The position numbers and the translations under genes were made by a program. A DNA stretch of 64,000 nt from Leifsonia sp. ZF2019 (GTDB lineage: Bacteria > Actinomycetota > Actinomycetes > Actinomycetales > Microbacteriaceae), in assembly GCF_019924635.1 (NCBI RefSeq), contig NZ_CP065037.1:3844001-3908000 (forward strand), read 5' to 3'. Shown piece by piece: positions 54,383-63,750 of this stretch (within the stretch, counting starts at the first letter, position 1; each line of letters begins with the position of its first letter). A model generated the notes under the pieces. The model was given only the letters and a program-made list of their open reading frames with translations. It searched no databases and was not told the origin of the DNA.

Positions 54383-55453
54383 TCAGGCCTCCGTCTGACG
54401 GGTGCGCGGGTCGAGGATGGCGTAGGCGATGTCGGCGATGATGTTCGCGACCAGCACGGCCAGCACGAGGACGAGGAAGATGCCCTGCATCAGGGCGTAG
54501 TCCTTCGCGTTGGTCGCGTTGAGCAGCAGCAGGCCGATGCCGGGGTAGGAGAACACCATCTCCATGACGAGCGTGCCGCCGACGATGAAGCCGAGGGCGA
54601 GCGCGAAGCTCTGGATCTGCGGGAGCACCGCGTTGCGGGCGGCGTAGCGCCACAGCACGCGCCGGTTCGGCATGCCCTTCGCCTGCGCGACGGTGATGTA
54701 GTCCTCGTCGAGCACGGTCAGCATCATGTTGCGCATCCCGAGCACCCAGCCGCCGAGCGAGACGACCACGATGGTGACCACCGGGAGTACGGCGTGGGAG
54801 ACGACTTGGGAGATGAACTCGCCGTTCCAGCCCGGTTCGACGCCGACCTCGTACGCGTGCCCGGCCGGGAACCAGCCGAGTGTGGTCGAGAAGATCGCGA
54901 TGAAGATGAGTCCGAGCCAGAAGTAGGGGATGGTGCCGAGGAAGGTCGTGACCGGCACGAACGCGTCGAGGCCGCTGCCGCGCTTCCAGCCGATGACCGC
55001 ACCCAGGCCGGTTCCGATCACGAACGAGATGATCGTGGCGACGCCGACGAGGCCGAGGGTCCACGGCAGCGCCGAGGCGATCGCGTCGCCGACCGGGGCC
55101 ATGCCGGTGGAGATCGAGACGCCCAGGTTGCCGTGCAGCAGCATGTTCCAGTAGTTGACGTACTGGTCCCAGAGCGGCACGGACTTGTCGAGGCCGAACA
55201 GCGCCCGGAGGGCTTTCTCGGCGTCCGGGGTCAGCTGGCCCTGGCTGCGCGCCATGAACGAGTCGACCGCGTCGCCCTTCATCAGACGGGGGATGAAGAA
55301 GTTGACGGTGATCGCCGCCCACAGGGTGAACGCGTAGAAGGCCACGCGGCCGCCGATGAAGCGCCACGGGATGCGCGAGCGGCGGCGCTCGGTACCGGCG
55401 GCGGTCGTGCCGACGAGCGTCGGGTCGACCGAGGTCTGCGATTCGGCGCTCAC
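54383..55453 (-). CDS. ABC transporter permease (OppB/DppB type)
   Basis: 356 residues. Six membrane helices with the characteristic long extracytoplasmic segment after helix 1 (RLMKGDAVDSFMARSQG). The EAA-like loop ITVAQAKGMPNRRVLWRYAAR lies near residue 250, and MEMVFSYPGIG near 298. The GTG at 55453 overlaps the stop of the preceding ATPase gene by 4 bp (GTGA). Confidence 0.92.
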   Translation of the reverse strand: MSAESQTSVDPTLVGTTAAGTERRRSRIPWRFIGGRVAFYAFTLWAAITVNFFIPRLMKGDAVDSFMARSQGQLTPDAEKALRALFGLDKSVPLWDQYVNYWNMLLHGNLGVSISTGMAPVGDAIASALPWTLGLVGVATIISFVIGTGLGAVIGWKRGSGLDAFVPVTTFLGTIPYFWLGLIFIAIFSTTLGWFPAGHAYEVGVEPGWNGEFISQVVSHAVLPVVTIVVVSLGGWVLGMRNMMLTVLDEDYITVAQAKGMPNRRVLWRYAARNAVLPQIQSFALALGFIVGGTLVMEMVFSYPGIGLLLLNATNAKDYALMQGIFLVLVLAVLVANIIADIAYAILDPRTRQTEA

Positions 55454-56316
55454 TGCGCACCTCCCGAGGTCTGTGTGGTCAGAGGAGTCCGAGCCGCCGC
55501 CGACGACGGTGCTGCCGACGGGGTCTGGGCCGCCAGCTCCCGGAAGTGCTTCTCGGGGTCGGGCGACGCGGCGCGCAGCTCGCGCGTATACGGGTCCTGC
55601 GGGCGCAGGATGACGTCGTCGGCGGTGCCGCGCTCGACGACTCTGCCCTGGTTGAGCACCATGATCTCGTCGCTGAAGTGCCGGGCCGTCGCCAGGTCGT
55701 GCGTGATGTAGAGGACGCCGAGCCCCTCCTCCCGCTGCAGGTCCGCGAGCAGGTTGAGCACACCGAGGCGGATGGAGACGTCCAGCATCGAGACGGGTTC
55801 GTCGGCCACCAGCAGGGCGGGGCGCGAGGCCAGGGCGCGGGCGATCGCCACGCGCTGACGCTGGCCCCCGGAGAGCTCGTGCGGACGGCGGTCGATCACG
55901 GCGTCGGCGTCCAGGCGCACGCGCTCCAGGAGGCGGCGCACCTCGTCGTCGACCTCGCGCTTGGGGACGACGTTGTCGAGGCGCAGCGGGCGCTCGATGT
56001 GGTGGCGGATCGAGTGCGACGGGTTCAGCGAGGCGAACGGGTCCTGGAACACCATGCGCAGCTGCTGGCGGTACTTCCTCAGCCGCTTGCCCGAGCGCGG
56101 GATCGGCTTCCCGTCGAGCAGCACCTGGCCGCTGGTCGGGGTCTCCAGCTGCGTCAGGATCTTCGCGATCGTCGACTTGCCGCTTCCCGACTGGCCGACC
56201 AGGCCGATCGTCTGGTGCGACGAGAGCGTGAAGCTGACGTCGTCGAGGGCCTTCAGCTGTCCGGAGCCGCGGACGTTGTAGATCTTGGTGACGTTGGTGA
56301 ACTCGAGGGTCGTCAT
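55450..56316 (-). CDS. ABC transporter ATP-binding protein (OppF/DppF type)
   Basis: 288 residues. Walker A GQSGSGKST near residue 41, Q-loop MVFQDPFASLNP, signature LSGGQRQRVAIARAL, Walker B LLVADEP, and H-loop ITHDLAT. The end of the protein is a Ser/Ala/Thr-rich tail. It pairs with the OppD-type ATPase encoded just upstream (ATGA overlap). Confidence 0.93.
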   Translation of the reverse strand: MTTLEFTNVTKIYNVRGSGQLKALDDVSFTLSSHQTIGLVGQSGSGKSTIAKILTQLETPTSGQVLLDGKPIPRSGKRLRKYRQQLRMVFQDPFASLNPSHSIRHHIERPLRLDNVVPKREVDDEVRRLLERVRLDADAVIDRRPHELSGGQRQRVAIARALASRPALLVADEPVSMLDVSIRLGVLNLLADLQREEGLGVLYITHDLATARHFSDEIMVLNQGRVVERGTADDVILRPQDPYTRELRAASPDPEKHFRELAAQTPSAAPSSAAARTPLTTQTSGGAQ

Positions 56317-57137
56317 CGCGCGACCACCCCTCTCTCTCCGGTGAGCCGCGGGAAGGAGGCCAGGAGCTTGCGCGTGTACTCGTGGGCGGGGTCGTTCCAG
56401 ATGCGCTCGGCGGTGTCGAGCTCGACGATCTCGCCCTCGCGCATGATCGCGATCCGGTCGCTGATCTCCAGCAGCAGGGGGAGGTCGTGGGTGATGAAGA
56501 CGACCGAGAAGCCGAACTCGTGACGGAGCTGGGAGATCTGCCGCAGGATCTCGCGCTGCACGAGCACGTCCAGCGCGGTGGTGGGCTCGTCCATCACCAT
56601 CAGCTGCGGGCGGAGCGCGAGCGCCATGGCGATCATGACGCGCTGGCGCATGCCGCCGGAGAGCTCGTGGGGGTAGGAGCGGCGGCGCTGGCCGCCCACC
56701 TTCACGATCTCGAGCAGTTCGACGACGGCTCTGCGGCGCTCGACGCGGTTCATGTCGGGCCGGTGGACTTCGAACACGTCCTCCAGCTGCGCGCCGATGG
56801 TCGCGACCGGGTTGAGGGCGTTCATCGCCCCCTGGAAGACCATCGAGATCTTGTCCCAGCGGAACCGGCGCATCTGCTCCACGTCGAGGGAGTTGATGTC
56901 GACGTCCGCGCCGTCCTTGTCGTGGAAGACGACGCTGCCGCCGGCGATGACGGCCGGCGGGCGCAGGAGGCGCTGCACGCCATAGGCGAGGGTCGTCTTG
57001 CCGCAGCCGCTCTCGCCGGCGAGGCCGACGATCTCGCCGCGCTTGATGTCGAGGGTGACGTTCTTCACCGCCCGGACCGGCGGATCCACGTCGTACACGA
57101 CCGAGAAGTCGCGCACAGAGAGAAGGGTGTCTGTCAT
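56313..57137 (-). CDS. ABC transporter ATP-binding protein (OppD/DppD type)
   Basis: 274 residues. Walker A GESGCGKTT near residue 37, Q-loop MVFQGAMNALNP, signature LSGGMRQRVMIAMAL, Walker B LMVMDEPTTALD, H-loop FITHDL. With the OppF-type protein it forms the heterodimeric motor. It is separated from the binding-protein gene by a 76-bp gap that holds a perfect 19-bp stem-loop. Confidence 0.93.
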   Translation of the reverse strand: MTDTLLSVRDFSVVYDVDPPVRAVKNVTLDIKRGEIVGLAGESGCGKTTLAYGVQRLLRPPAVIAGGSVVFHDKDGADVDINSLDVEQMRRFRWDKISMVFQGAMNALNPVATIGAQLEDVFEVHRPDMNRVERRRAVVELLEIVKVGGQRRRSYPHELSGGMRQRVMIAMALALRPQLMVMDEPTTALDVLVQREILRQISQLRHEFGFSVVFITHDLPLLLEISDRIAIMREGEIVELDTAERIWNDPAHEYTRKLLASFPRLTGERGVVAR

Positions 57138-57165
57138 GAGTACATCGCTTTCGTGCTGACCGCGA

Positions 57166-57207
57166 AGCGCCCGGGGCGGGATCGGGGACGATCCCGCCCC
57201 GGGCGCT
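57166..57207. other. perfect 19-bp stem-loop after the binding-protein gene
   Basis: Two 19-bp arms (57166-57184 and 57189-57207) are exact complements around a 4-nt loop. It lies 7 bp beyond the binding-protein stop and before the ATPase gene. It should protect the upstream mRNA and attenuate the rest, giving excess binding protein. No T-tract. Confidence 0.8.
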
Positions 57208-57213
57208 GGGGGA

Positions 57214-58890
57214 TTACTTGCTCGCGGGCTTCAGCTTCATGATCACCTGCACAGCCGAGGGCTGCGTCGGGTCGGCGGTCGCGTACTGGTCGCTCTCGCT
57301 CGGCCACCCGACGTACTTGCGGGTGTTGTACTCGGCGAGCTGCGGGTGCGTGCCGATCGCGATGGCCGGCACATCCTCCACGAAGATCTTCTGGATCTGG
57401 TTGAGGGCCGCGGTGCGGGTCGCGTCGTCGGAGGCCTGCGCGTACTGCTTGAGGAGCGCGTTCGCCTCCGGGTTGTTGTAGCGTCCGAAGTTGTCCGCGA
57501 CCTTGCCGTCGGCGGCCTGGTCGAGGTACGCCCCGTTCATGACGTCGTCGTAGATGTGCCACGGGTTCGAGCCGGAGCCGGACCAGTGCAGGGCGGCGTC
57601 GAAGTTGCCGGTGGCGATGTTGGTGGTCCAGGTGTCCGCGTCCGGGGTCGCGACCTTGGCGTCGGCGCCGAGCGTGGACTTGACCTGCGTGGCGACCAGC
57701 TGGATGCCGGTGACGTAGTCGTTCCAGCCCTGCGGGTCCTGCAGGGTGAAGGAGACCGGGTTGCCGGACGGGTCGATCAGCGCCCCGTCCTTCCAGGTGT
57801 AGCCGGCGTCGGTGAGGACCTTCTTGGCGCCGTCGACGTCGACCGTGAACTCGGTGTCCTTGTACTCGGGGGCGATGTACTGGTCACCGGTCGGCTGCGG
57901 GATACCCGTCACGTTCTTCAGCTCGGGTCCGGCGTTGCTGCGGGCCTTCTCGGCGTGCGCCTTGCGGTCGACGACCATGTTGACGGCCTTGCGGAACGCC
58001 ACGTTGTCGAACGGCGCCTTGGTGGTGTTGACCACGATCATGTCGGGGCTCAGCACGTTCGCGCCCCAGAACACGTTGTGCTTCGGGTCCTTGTCGACGT
58101 AGTTCTTCTGGTAGTCGGTGATGAAGATCTGCGCCCAGTCGGTCTCGCCGTTCTGCAGACCGCGGAGGAGGCCGGTGTTGTCGTTGTACTCGAGGTACTT
58201 CAGCTCGCCCACCGGGACCTTGCCGCCCCAGTAGTCGGTGCGGGCCTTGAGCACGACGCCCTGCGACGAGAAGGTCTTGATCGTGTACGGGCCGGTGCCG
58301 ACCGCATCCTTGACCGCGTCCTTGGTCGGGTCGGAGATGCTCTTCCAGATGTGCTCGGGCACGATGGCCGTCTGGAGCACGTCACCCTGCTTGACGAACT
58401 TCGACTCGGTGAAGCTGAGGACGACGTTGTCCCCGTCCTTCTTGACGTCCGCGAGCTTCAGACCCGCGAGGTCGAGAGCGGGCGTGCTCTTGATGAGGTT
58501 GAAGGTGTAGACGATGTCGTCGGCCGTGAAGGGCTTGCCATCGCTCCACTTGACGCCCTCACGGGGCGTCACCGTGAGCTGCGTGTAGTCGGAGTTCCAC
58601 TCGACCTTCGAGGCGAGCCACGGGGTGGTCTCGTTCTTGCCGACCGGGTTGACCAGGGCGAGCGGCTCGAAGATCATCCGGTTGTAGCCGAGCGACTGGC
58701 CGGATCCCGTGGCGATGAACGGGTTGTTGATCTCGGTCGCGAGGACGGCGGCGCCGTCCGGCTTGGCGACCGTGAGCGAGCCGCCCGATCCGCTGGACGC
58801 GTTCGAGCCGGAGCCCGAGCATCCGGTCAGCGCCAGGGCGCCGATGGCGAGGATCGCGGATCCCGCGATCACGAGCTTCTTAAGCCTCAT
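57214..58890 (-). CDS. family 5 solute-binding lipoprotein (Opp/Dpp-like)
   Basis: 558 residues. Lipobox LTGC (C24) and an SBP_bac_5 fold: VEWNSDYTQLTVTPREGVKWSDGKPFTADDIVYTF near residue 95 is shown here only in part (REGVKWSDGKPFTADDIVY), followed by GTGPYTIKTF and FRKAVNMVVDRKA. Such proteins bind peptides or, in many actinobacteria and Thermotoga, oligosaccharides. The GH3 enzyme in the operon favours a glucoside or related ligand. Ribosome binding site AAGGAGAA. First cistron, downstream of the TetR operator. Confidence 0.93.
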   Translation of the reverse strand: MRLKKLVIAGSAILAIGALALTGCSGSGSNASSGSGGSLTVAKPDGAAVLATEINNPFIATGSGQSLGYNRMIFEPLALVNPVGKNETTPWLASKVEWNSDYTQLTVTPREGVKWSDGKPFTADDIVYTFNLIKSTPALDLAGLKLADVKKDGDNVVLSFTESKFVKQGDVLQTAIVPEHIWKSISDPTKDAVKDAVGTGPYTIKTFSSQGVVLKARTDYWGGKVPVGELKYLEYNDNTGLLRGLQNGETDWAQIFITDYQKNYVDKDPKHNVFWGANVLSPDMIVVNTTKAPFDNVAFRKAVNMVVDRKAHAEKARSNAGPELKNVTGIPQPTGDQYIAPEYKDTEFTVDVDGAKKVLTDAGYTWKDGALIDPSGNPVSFTLQDPQGWNDYVTGIQLVATQVKSTLGADAKVATPDADTWTTNIATGNFDAALHWSGSGSNPWHIYDDVMNGAYLDQAADGKVADNFGRYNNPEANALLKQYAQASDDATRTAALNQIQKIFVEDVPAIAIGTHPQLAEYNTRKYVGWPSESDQYATADPTQPSAVQVIMKLKPASK

Positions 58891-58950
58891 TGCTTCTCCT
58901 TCGTGACGGCACAGACGTTGTGCCTCGTGGTGCAGGTGATTCGGTGACCA

Positions 58951-58980
58951 TAACTTGCTTACTGGTCAGAAAGCAAGTTA
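58951..58980. promoter_or_regulatory. TetR operator with two divergent promoters embedded
   Basis: Perfect arms TAACTTGCTT and AAGCAAGTTA flank a 10-bp centre containing CTGGTCAG. On the minus strand TTGCTT (58971-58976) with TATGGT (58947-58952) 18 bp away would drive the transport operon. On the plus strand TTGCTT (58955-58960) with TAGCGT (58979-58984) would drive the TetR gene. One repressor event would shut both. Confidence 0.75.
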
Positions 58981-59037
58981 GCGTGAGGCTACTGGGTGGT
59001 AGGCTGCCACGCAACCACGAGCGAAGGACGATGCGGG

Positions 59038-59703
59038 ATGGCGACCACCGGCGGTACGGTCAATCCGCGGCCCCAGACAGAGCGCAAACGCAAGGACATC
59101 CTGCGCGCCGCCGTCGAGGTCTTCGGCACCAAGGGCTCCACCAACGGCACCCTCGCCGACATCGCCGAGCAGGTCGGCATCACGCACGCGGGCGTGCTGC
59201 ACCACTTCGGCTCCAAGCAGAACCTGCTCCTCGAGGTCATCGAGTTCCGCGACCAGGACGACGTCGCCCACCTCGCCGACCGCCACATCCCCGGCGGTCC
59301 CGCGCTCTTCATGCACCTGGTCGGCACGGCCCTCCGCAACGCCGAGCGCCCGGGCATCGTGCAGGTCTACACCGTGCTCTCCGCCGAGTCCGTCACCGAT
59401 GACCACCCGGCCAAGACCTACTTCGAGGACCGCTACCGCACCCTCCGCAGCGAGATCGACGACGCCTTCCGGGAGCTCTGCGCGCAAGAGGGTGTGACCG
59501 ACCCCCACGCGATCGACAAGGCGGCGGCGTCCATCCTCGCGGTCATGGACGGCCTGCAGCTGCAATGGCTGCTGCAGCCCGGCGCCATCGACCTGGCCGG
59601 CGCGAGCGAGTTCGCGATCCAGGCGATCGTGAACGGGGTGCTTCAGCCGGGACCGGCGCTCGCGTCGTACGTGCGGGAAGGCGACGCCTCCCCGGCGGAA
59701 TAG
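59038..59703 (+). CDS. TetR/AcrR family regulator of the oligosaccharide operon
   Basis: 221 residues. N-terminal helix-turn-helix RKDILRAAVEVFGTKG, LADIAEQVGITHAGVLHHFGSKQNLL (residues 14-60, motif split here) and an all-helical ligand domain. Divergent from the GH3/Opp operon across a 30-bp palindromic operator, so it is its presumptive repressor. The start at ATG 59038 has GAAGGA at somewhat long spacing; an in-frame upstream start at 58996 would lie inside the promoter and is unlikely. Confidence 0.88.
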   Translation: MATTGGTVNPRPQTERKRKDILRAAVEVFGTKGSTNGTLADIAEQVGITHAGVLHHFGSKQNLLLEVIEFRDQDDVAHLADRHIPGGPALFMHLVGTALRNAERPGIVQVYTVLSAESVTDDHPAKTYFEDRYRTLRSEIDDAFRELCAQEGVTDPHAIDKAAASILAVMDGLQLQWLLQPGAIDLAGASEFAIQAIVNGVLQPGPALASYVREGDASPAE

Positions 59704-59724
59704 GTCGCGTGCGGGCCGACGGCG

Positions 59725-62700
59725 TCAGTGCACCCGGCCGGTGCGCTTGCGTCGCCGGACGAGGAGCACCGCGCCGGCGCCGAGGAGCAGCGCCGCGAGC
59801 AGTGCGCCGGCGGCCACGCTGAGGCCCGTCGCGGAGAGCGCGTCCGGGTCGTGCCGGCCGGCGGAGTCGGAACCGTGGCCGGTGCCGCCCGGTGTCGAAC
59901 TGCCCGGAGTCGAGCCGCCGGGGCCGGTCCCCTCGCCGGGATCGCCGCCCGGGCCGGTGCCGTCGCCCGGCTGGTCGACCGCCACGCCCGGAGGCAGCAC
60001 GCGCAGGGCGGTGAGGCCGGCTTCGCCTGTCCGCCACCGCGTGGTGAGCGCCACGTAGCGGGCGTTCCCGGCGACCTCCAGCGACCCCGTCCGCGTGCCG
60101 CCGGCGATCGTGCCGACGGGGGTGAAAGTGATCCCGTCGTCGCTCACGGCCACCTGCGCGTCGGGCACGGCGGCGCCGTCCCACGCGGTCGCGACGAACC
60201 CGATCGCGCGAACGGACCCGAGGTCGGTGACCATCCGTCCGCCGGGTCCCGGCACCCACGCGGTGGTCGCGTCGCCATCGACGGCGAGGCCGGGCGATGT
60301 CATCCCGGCCGGGAGCACGGACGCGGGGTAGGTGAAGGTGCTGAGCGCCAGGTCGGCGACGGGGTAGGCGGTCGCCGACGCGAACACGACGACGTTCGGG
60401 GCCGGGCCGGCAGCGGCAGGCGTCGCCGTGGAGGCGAGCCCTGCAGCCGCCGTCGGCACGGCGGGCGCAGCGATCGTGGCCGCCCGCGTCTCACCGGTCT
60501 CGACGTTCGTCACGTCCACGGTCGCCGGCGACCCGGTCAGCTCCACGGTGCGAGCGTCCGGGAGCGTCGCGGTGAGAGTTCCCGTCGCGGCCGAAGCCGT
60601 CGGGACCGTCGCACGGGGAGCGAGCACGACCGCCGTCGCCGCCGGGAGGGTGATCGCGAGCGTCGACGCCTGCGCACCGAGCTGCTGCGTCCCGGCATAC
60701 AGCGGGACGGCCGCCCCGGTGTACGGGACGACGACCGTGGTCTTCACGTCCGCACCGGTGAGGTTGAACGCGGTCAGGTACCCGCCGAGCGAGCTCACGA
60801 GGACGCCCGGGGCGTCGGTGGTCGGTTCCGCGGCGGCGGCCCTCGCCCGGGTGACCGCGGCGTCCGCCGGGAGCATCTCGATCAGGCGCGCCCCCGCCGT
60901 GCCATCCGCGAGCCGGACGACGTTGGTCGCATCGCCCTCACGCGAGACCGTGATCGGAGCCGTGGAGCCCCGGACGACGAAGCCGGCCTTCCCCTCGACA
61001 TCGAGCCAATCTCCCGAGCTGGAGAGGATCTGGTCGCCGGTGTAACGGAACGCCGCCGCATCCTGCCAGGTCACGCCGTCGAGGGACGTCTGGACGCGAT
61101 ACTGACGGCCTGCCGCGCTCTCCCAGCCGAGCTGCACCTGCGAGATCGCGGTCGGAGCGCCGAGATCGACCTGCACCCAGGAATCCGCCCTGGTCCGATC
61201 GGCCTTCGACACGGCCCACCGGGTCGTCGCTGTGCCGTCCGTGACGGCGCTCGCCGGATACGAACCGTCGGCGCTCGACGCGCTGGCCGGCCGACCGGCT
61301 GCGGCGTCGACGCCCGTCGGCGTCAGTGCGCGCAGGTGGTACAGCGAGTACCCGTAGGCCGGGTCCCCCTGCTCGCCCTGCATCCGCACGAACCGTGTGG
61401 TCACGGGCGCCGGCTCGGCTGCGCCGGCCGGGGTCAGGTCCACAGTGTCGAGCCGCGACACGTTGACGTCGGCGGGCGCTCCACCGTACGCCGACCGGGT
61501 CGTCCAATTGGTCCCATCCTCGGAGGTCTGCACCGTGTAGCGGGCGCCCGCGCTGGACTCCCACGCAAGACGCACGTTCGAGACCGTCTGCGACGACCCG
61601 AGGTCGACCTGGATCCAGGAGTCCGCCCGGGTGCGGTCGGCCACCGACACCGCCACCGGGTGGAGGCGCTCGCATCGACGGCGTGCGCGGCGAGATGAGC
61701 GTTCTTCGCGTCCTCGCTGGACGCGGTCGCGGTCTTCCCTGCTGCCAGGTCCTTCGCCGTCGCGGAGCCGTCGCCGTAGACGTGGAGCGAATAGAGCGAG
61801 TAGCCGTAGGTCGGGTCGCCCTGCTGACCCTGTATCCGGACGTAGCGCGCGCCGACCGGCTCGAAGGCCAGGTCATCGACGCGGGCCGCCTTGGCATCGG
61901 CCGGGTCGACGACATGCGTCTCCGGAAGGGTCGCGGTCGTGTCGCCTTCTGCGGACGAGTACGTCCGCGATCCGTCGAGACCGTCGTAACCGGACATGTC
62001 GAGGTTGCGCACCCGGACGCTTCCGTCGTCCGGGCCAGCGCCCGTGGAGGCGTAGACGGCCGAGCCGTCCGGCAGCGTCACCTGGCCCGCGTAGCCGCCG
62101 CCCAGCTGGTAGAGCGAGGCCGTGCCGTCGAAACCGTCACGCGGCGCCGTGTACACGGAGACGTTGCGTGTGCCGACCGCCGCCGACGGGGTCGGGTAGA
62201 GGAACGGGGTCGCGCCGGAGACGTCGAAGAGCCAGTCGTCGTGGCCCGGCACCCAGGGAAACTTCACGTACCCCGCCCGGCTGGACGCCGCCGCCCAGGC
62301 CGCGGAGGCCTGCTGAACCGTCAGCCCGGCGCGCGCGCCGTAGTCGCGGACGCCCGAGAGCCGCTGGAAGAACTGGTCCTCGGGTGTGGGTGCGACGACA
62401 CCGCCCGCCGACTCCGCCGCATGGACATGCAGAAGATACGAGATCGCGATCTCGGCGCGCGCCTCCGGCTCGTACTTCGGCTCGCCCGAGAACTTCGCCA
62501 GCCGGTTGACCGGCGCGTAGCCCTGATAGGCGGCGAGGGAACCGGCGATGTCGGCCTCGGCTCGTGCCGCGTCGGGGTCGCGGAGCACCTGACCCAGGAA
62601 CGCGAGTGGAATGATGTCGCGTCCGTAGAGGAACTCGCGATCGTCCTTCATCGGCTGGAACGGCTCGCCCTGACCGGAGAGGAACAGCTTCAGCGAGTTC

Positions 62701-63683
62701 CACAGCTCCGCCGAGTTCGGCTGCTGGAGCAGGATCTCCGGGATCGGCTGTCCGTTCAGGATGAACTGGATGGAGTTGCGGCCGCCCGAGCGCCAGATGT
62801 CGGACTGGTAGTGCGGCTCGACCGTGTTGTGGTTGTCCACGACATAGGTGTCGTAGATGTTGTCCATCGTGTTCGACGAGATCGGCTTTCCGCCCACCAC
62901 GGCCGGATTGTTCGCGTCCGCGACGGGCTGGCCGGCCGCGTTGCGCGCCCAGTCGTCGAACTGCTCCGCCCACCGGCCGGCATCGGGGGAGTCGGGCGCC
63001 CAGGCGAGGCCCGGCGCCAGCGCCTGCGTGTACACGCCGGACTCCTCCAGCGCGGTGTCGTCCTCGTGCCGCCCGTTCGGCCACTCCGCCGTCCACGAGC
63101 CCGACATCGGGTCGCGCCCGTAGTCGAGGTCTGCCGTGTAGGTCGACTGCCCGGCCGCGATCGTCTTCAGGTTCGCCTGGGTCGTGCTGTCCAGCTGATC
63201 CCACATCAGCCGCCCCGCGTCGAGGAAGTACGACTGGAAGGTCGAGTCCCAGAACAGCCGCTTGCCCCACGTCCCCTTCGGATCGACGAACCGGTTGGAG
63301 GCCGCGTAGTACCTGATCGTCGCGACCGTCTTCTGCCGCAGGTCCTCCTCGGAGATCCCGGCGAGCTGGGCGTCGTAGTCGCCCTGTGTCACGAGGACGG
63401 CGTTACCGAGGACGACGGCGAAGTCGAAGTCGGCGAGCTTGTACGCGCCGATGGAGGCGTCCCACACGGTGTTCACCCACTGCGTGTGCCGCAGGAGGGC
63501 GCCGTAGTAGTCCGCCGCGGTGGAGTCCGGCGCGCCGAAGGCCGGCGCGGCGTCGGCGGCCTGCGCCGGCTGGCCGGCGTTCCCCGTGACGAGCCCGAGG
63601 GCGAGTGCGGCTGCGACACCGCCCGTCAGCACTCGCCTGAGGAACGGGAAGGGCGCTCTCGAACGCTCATCGACACGGGTCAC
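59725..63683 (-). pseudogene. large secreted discoidin-domain enzyme split by a frameshift
   Basis: Two open frames (63683-61434 and 61656-59725) together encode about 1,320 residues. The first has a signal peptide (VLTGGVAAALALGLVTG, cleavage near AQAAD), a helical (alpha/alpha)-barrel-like catalytic region (TWGKRLFWDSTFQSYFLDAG, WTAEWPNGRHEDDTALEESG, VVDNHNTVEPHYQSD) and the start of an F5/8 type C domain. The second continues that domain, then a second F5/8 repeat, an Ig-like tail, a Gly/Pro linker and an LSATG-helix-RRRKR wall-sorting signal. Inference: a polysaccharide lyase or hydrolase of unassigned family. If the shift is a sequencing error, it is one intact protein. Confidence 0.75.
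61651..61654 (-). other. frameshift site (one missing G)
   Basis: The minus-strand codons ...TCC ACC CGG TGG C... need one extra G to give STRWAVSVADRTRADSW. This is confirmed internally: the second discoidin repeat reads TTRWAVSKADRTRADSW in a single frame. Confidence 0.8.
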
Positions 63684-63716
63684 AGCGATTCCTTTCAGGG
63701 CGGTGGGTCGAGGGAT

Positions 63717-63746
63717 GCGGGCCCGGCCACGATCGGCCGGGCCCGC
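63717..63746. terminator. terminator hairpin downstream of the LAKTG surface-protein gene
   Basis: GCGGGCCCGGCC and its exact complement form a 12-bp stem with a 6-nt loop, 4 bp after the stop codon of the partial surface-protein gene, before the discoidin gene on the same strand. Confidence 0.7.
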
Positions 63747-63750
63747 ACCG

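Noticed and set aside
57134..57562. A separate 142-codon gene downstream of the binding protein
   Set aside because: It is an out-of-frame reading through the binding-protein gene and the 19-bp hairpin, with no start signal.
53256..58890. A dipeptide/oligopeptide nutrient importer
   Set aside because: The transporter type alone would suggest it, but the cotranscribed GH3 enzyme and absence of peptidase genes favour an oligosaccharide.
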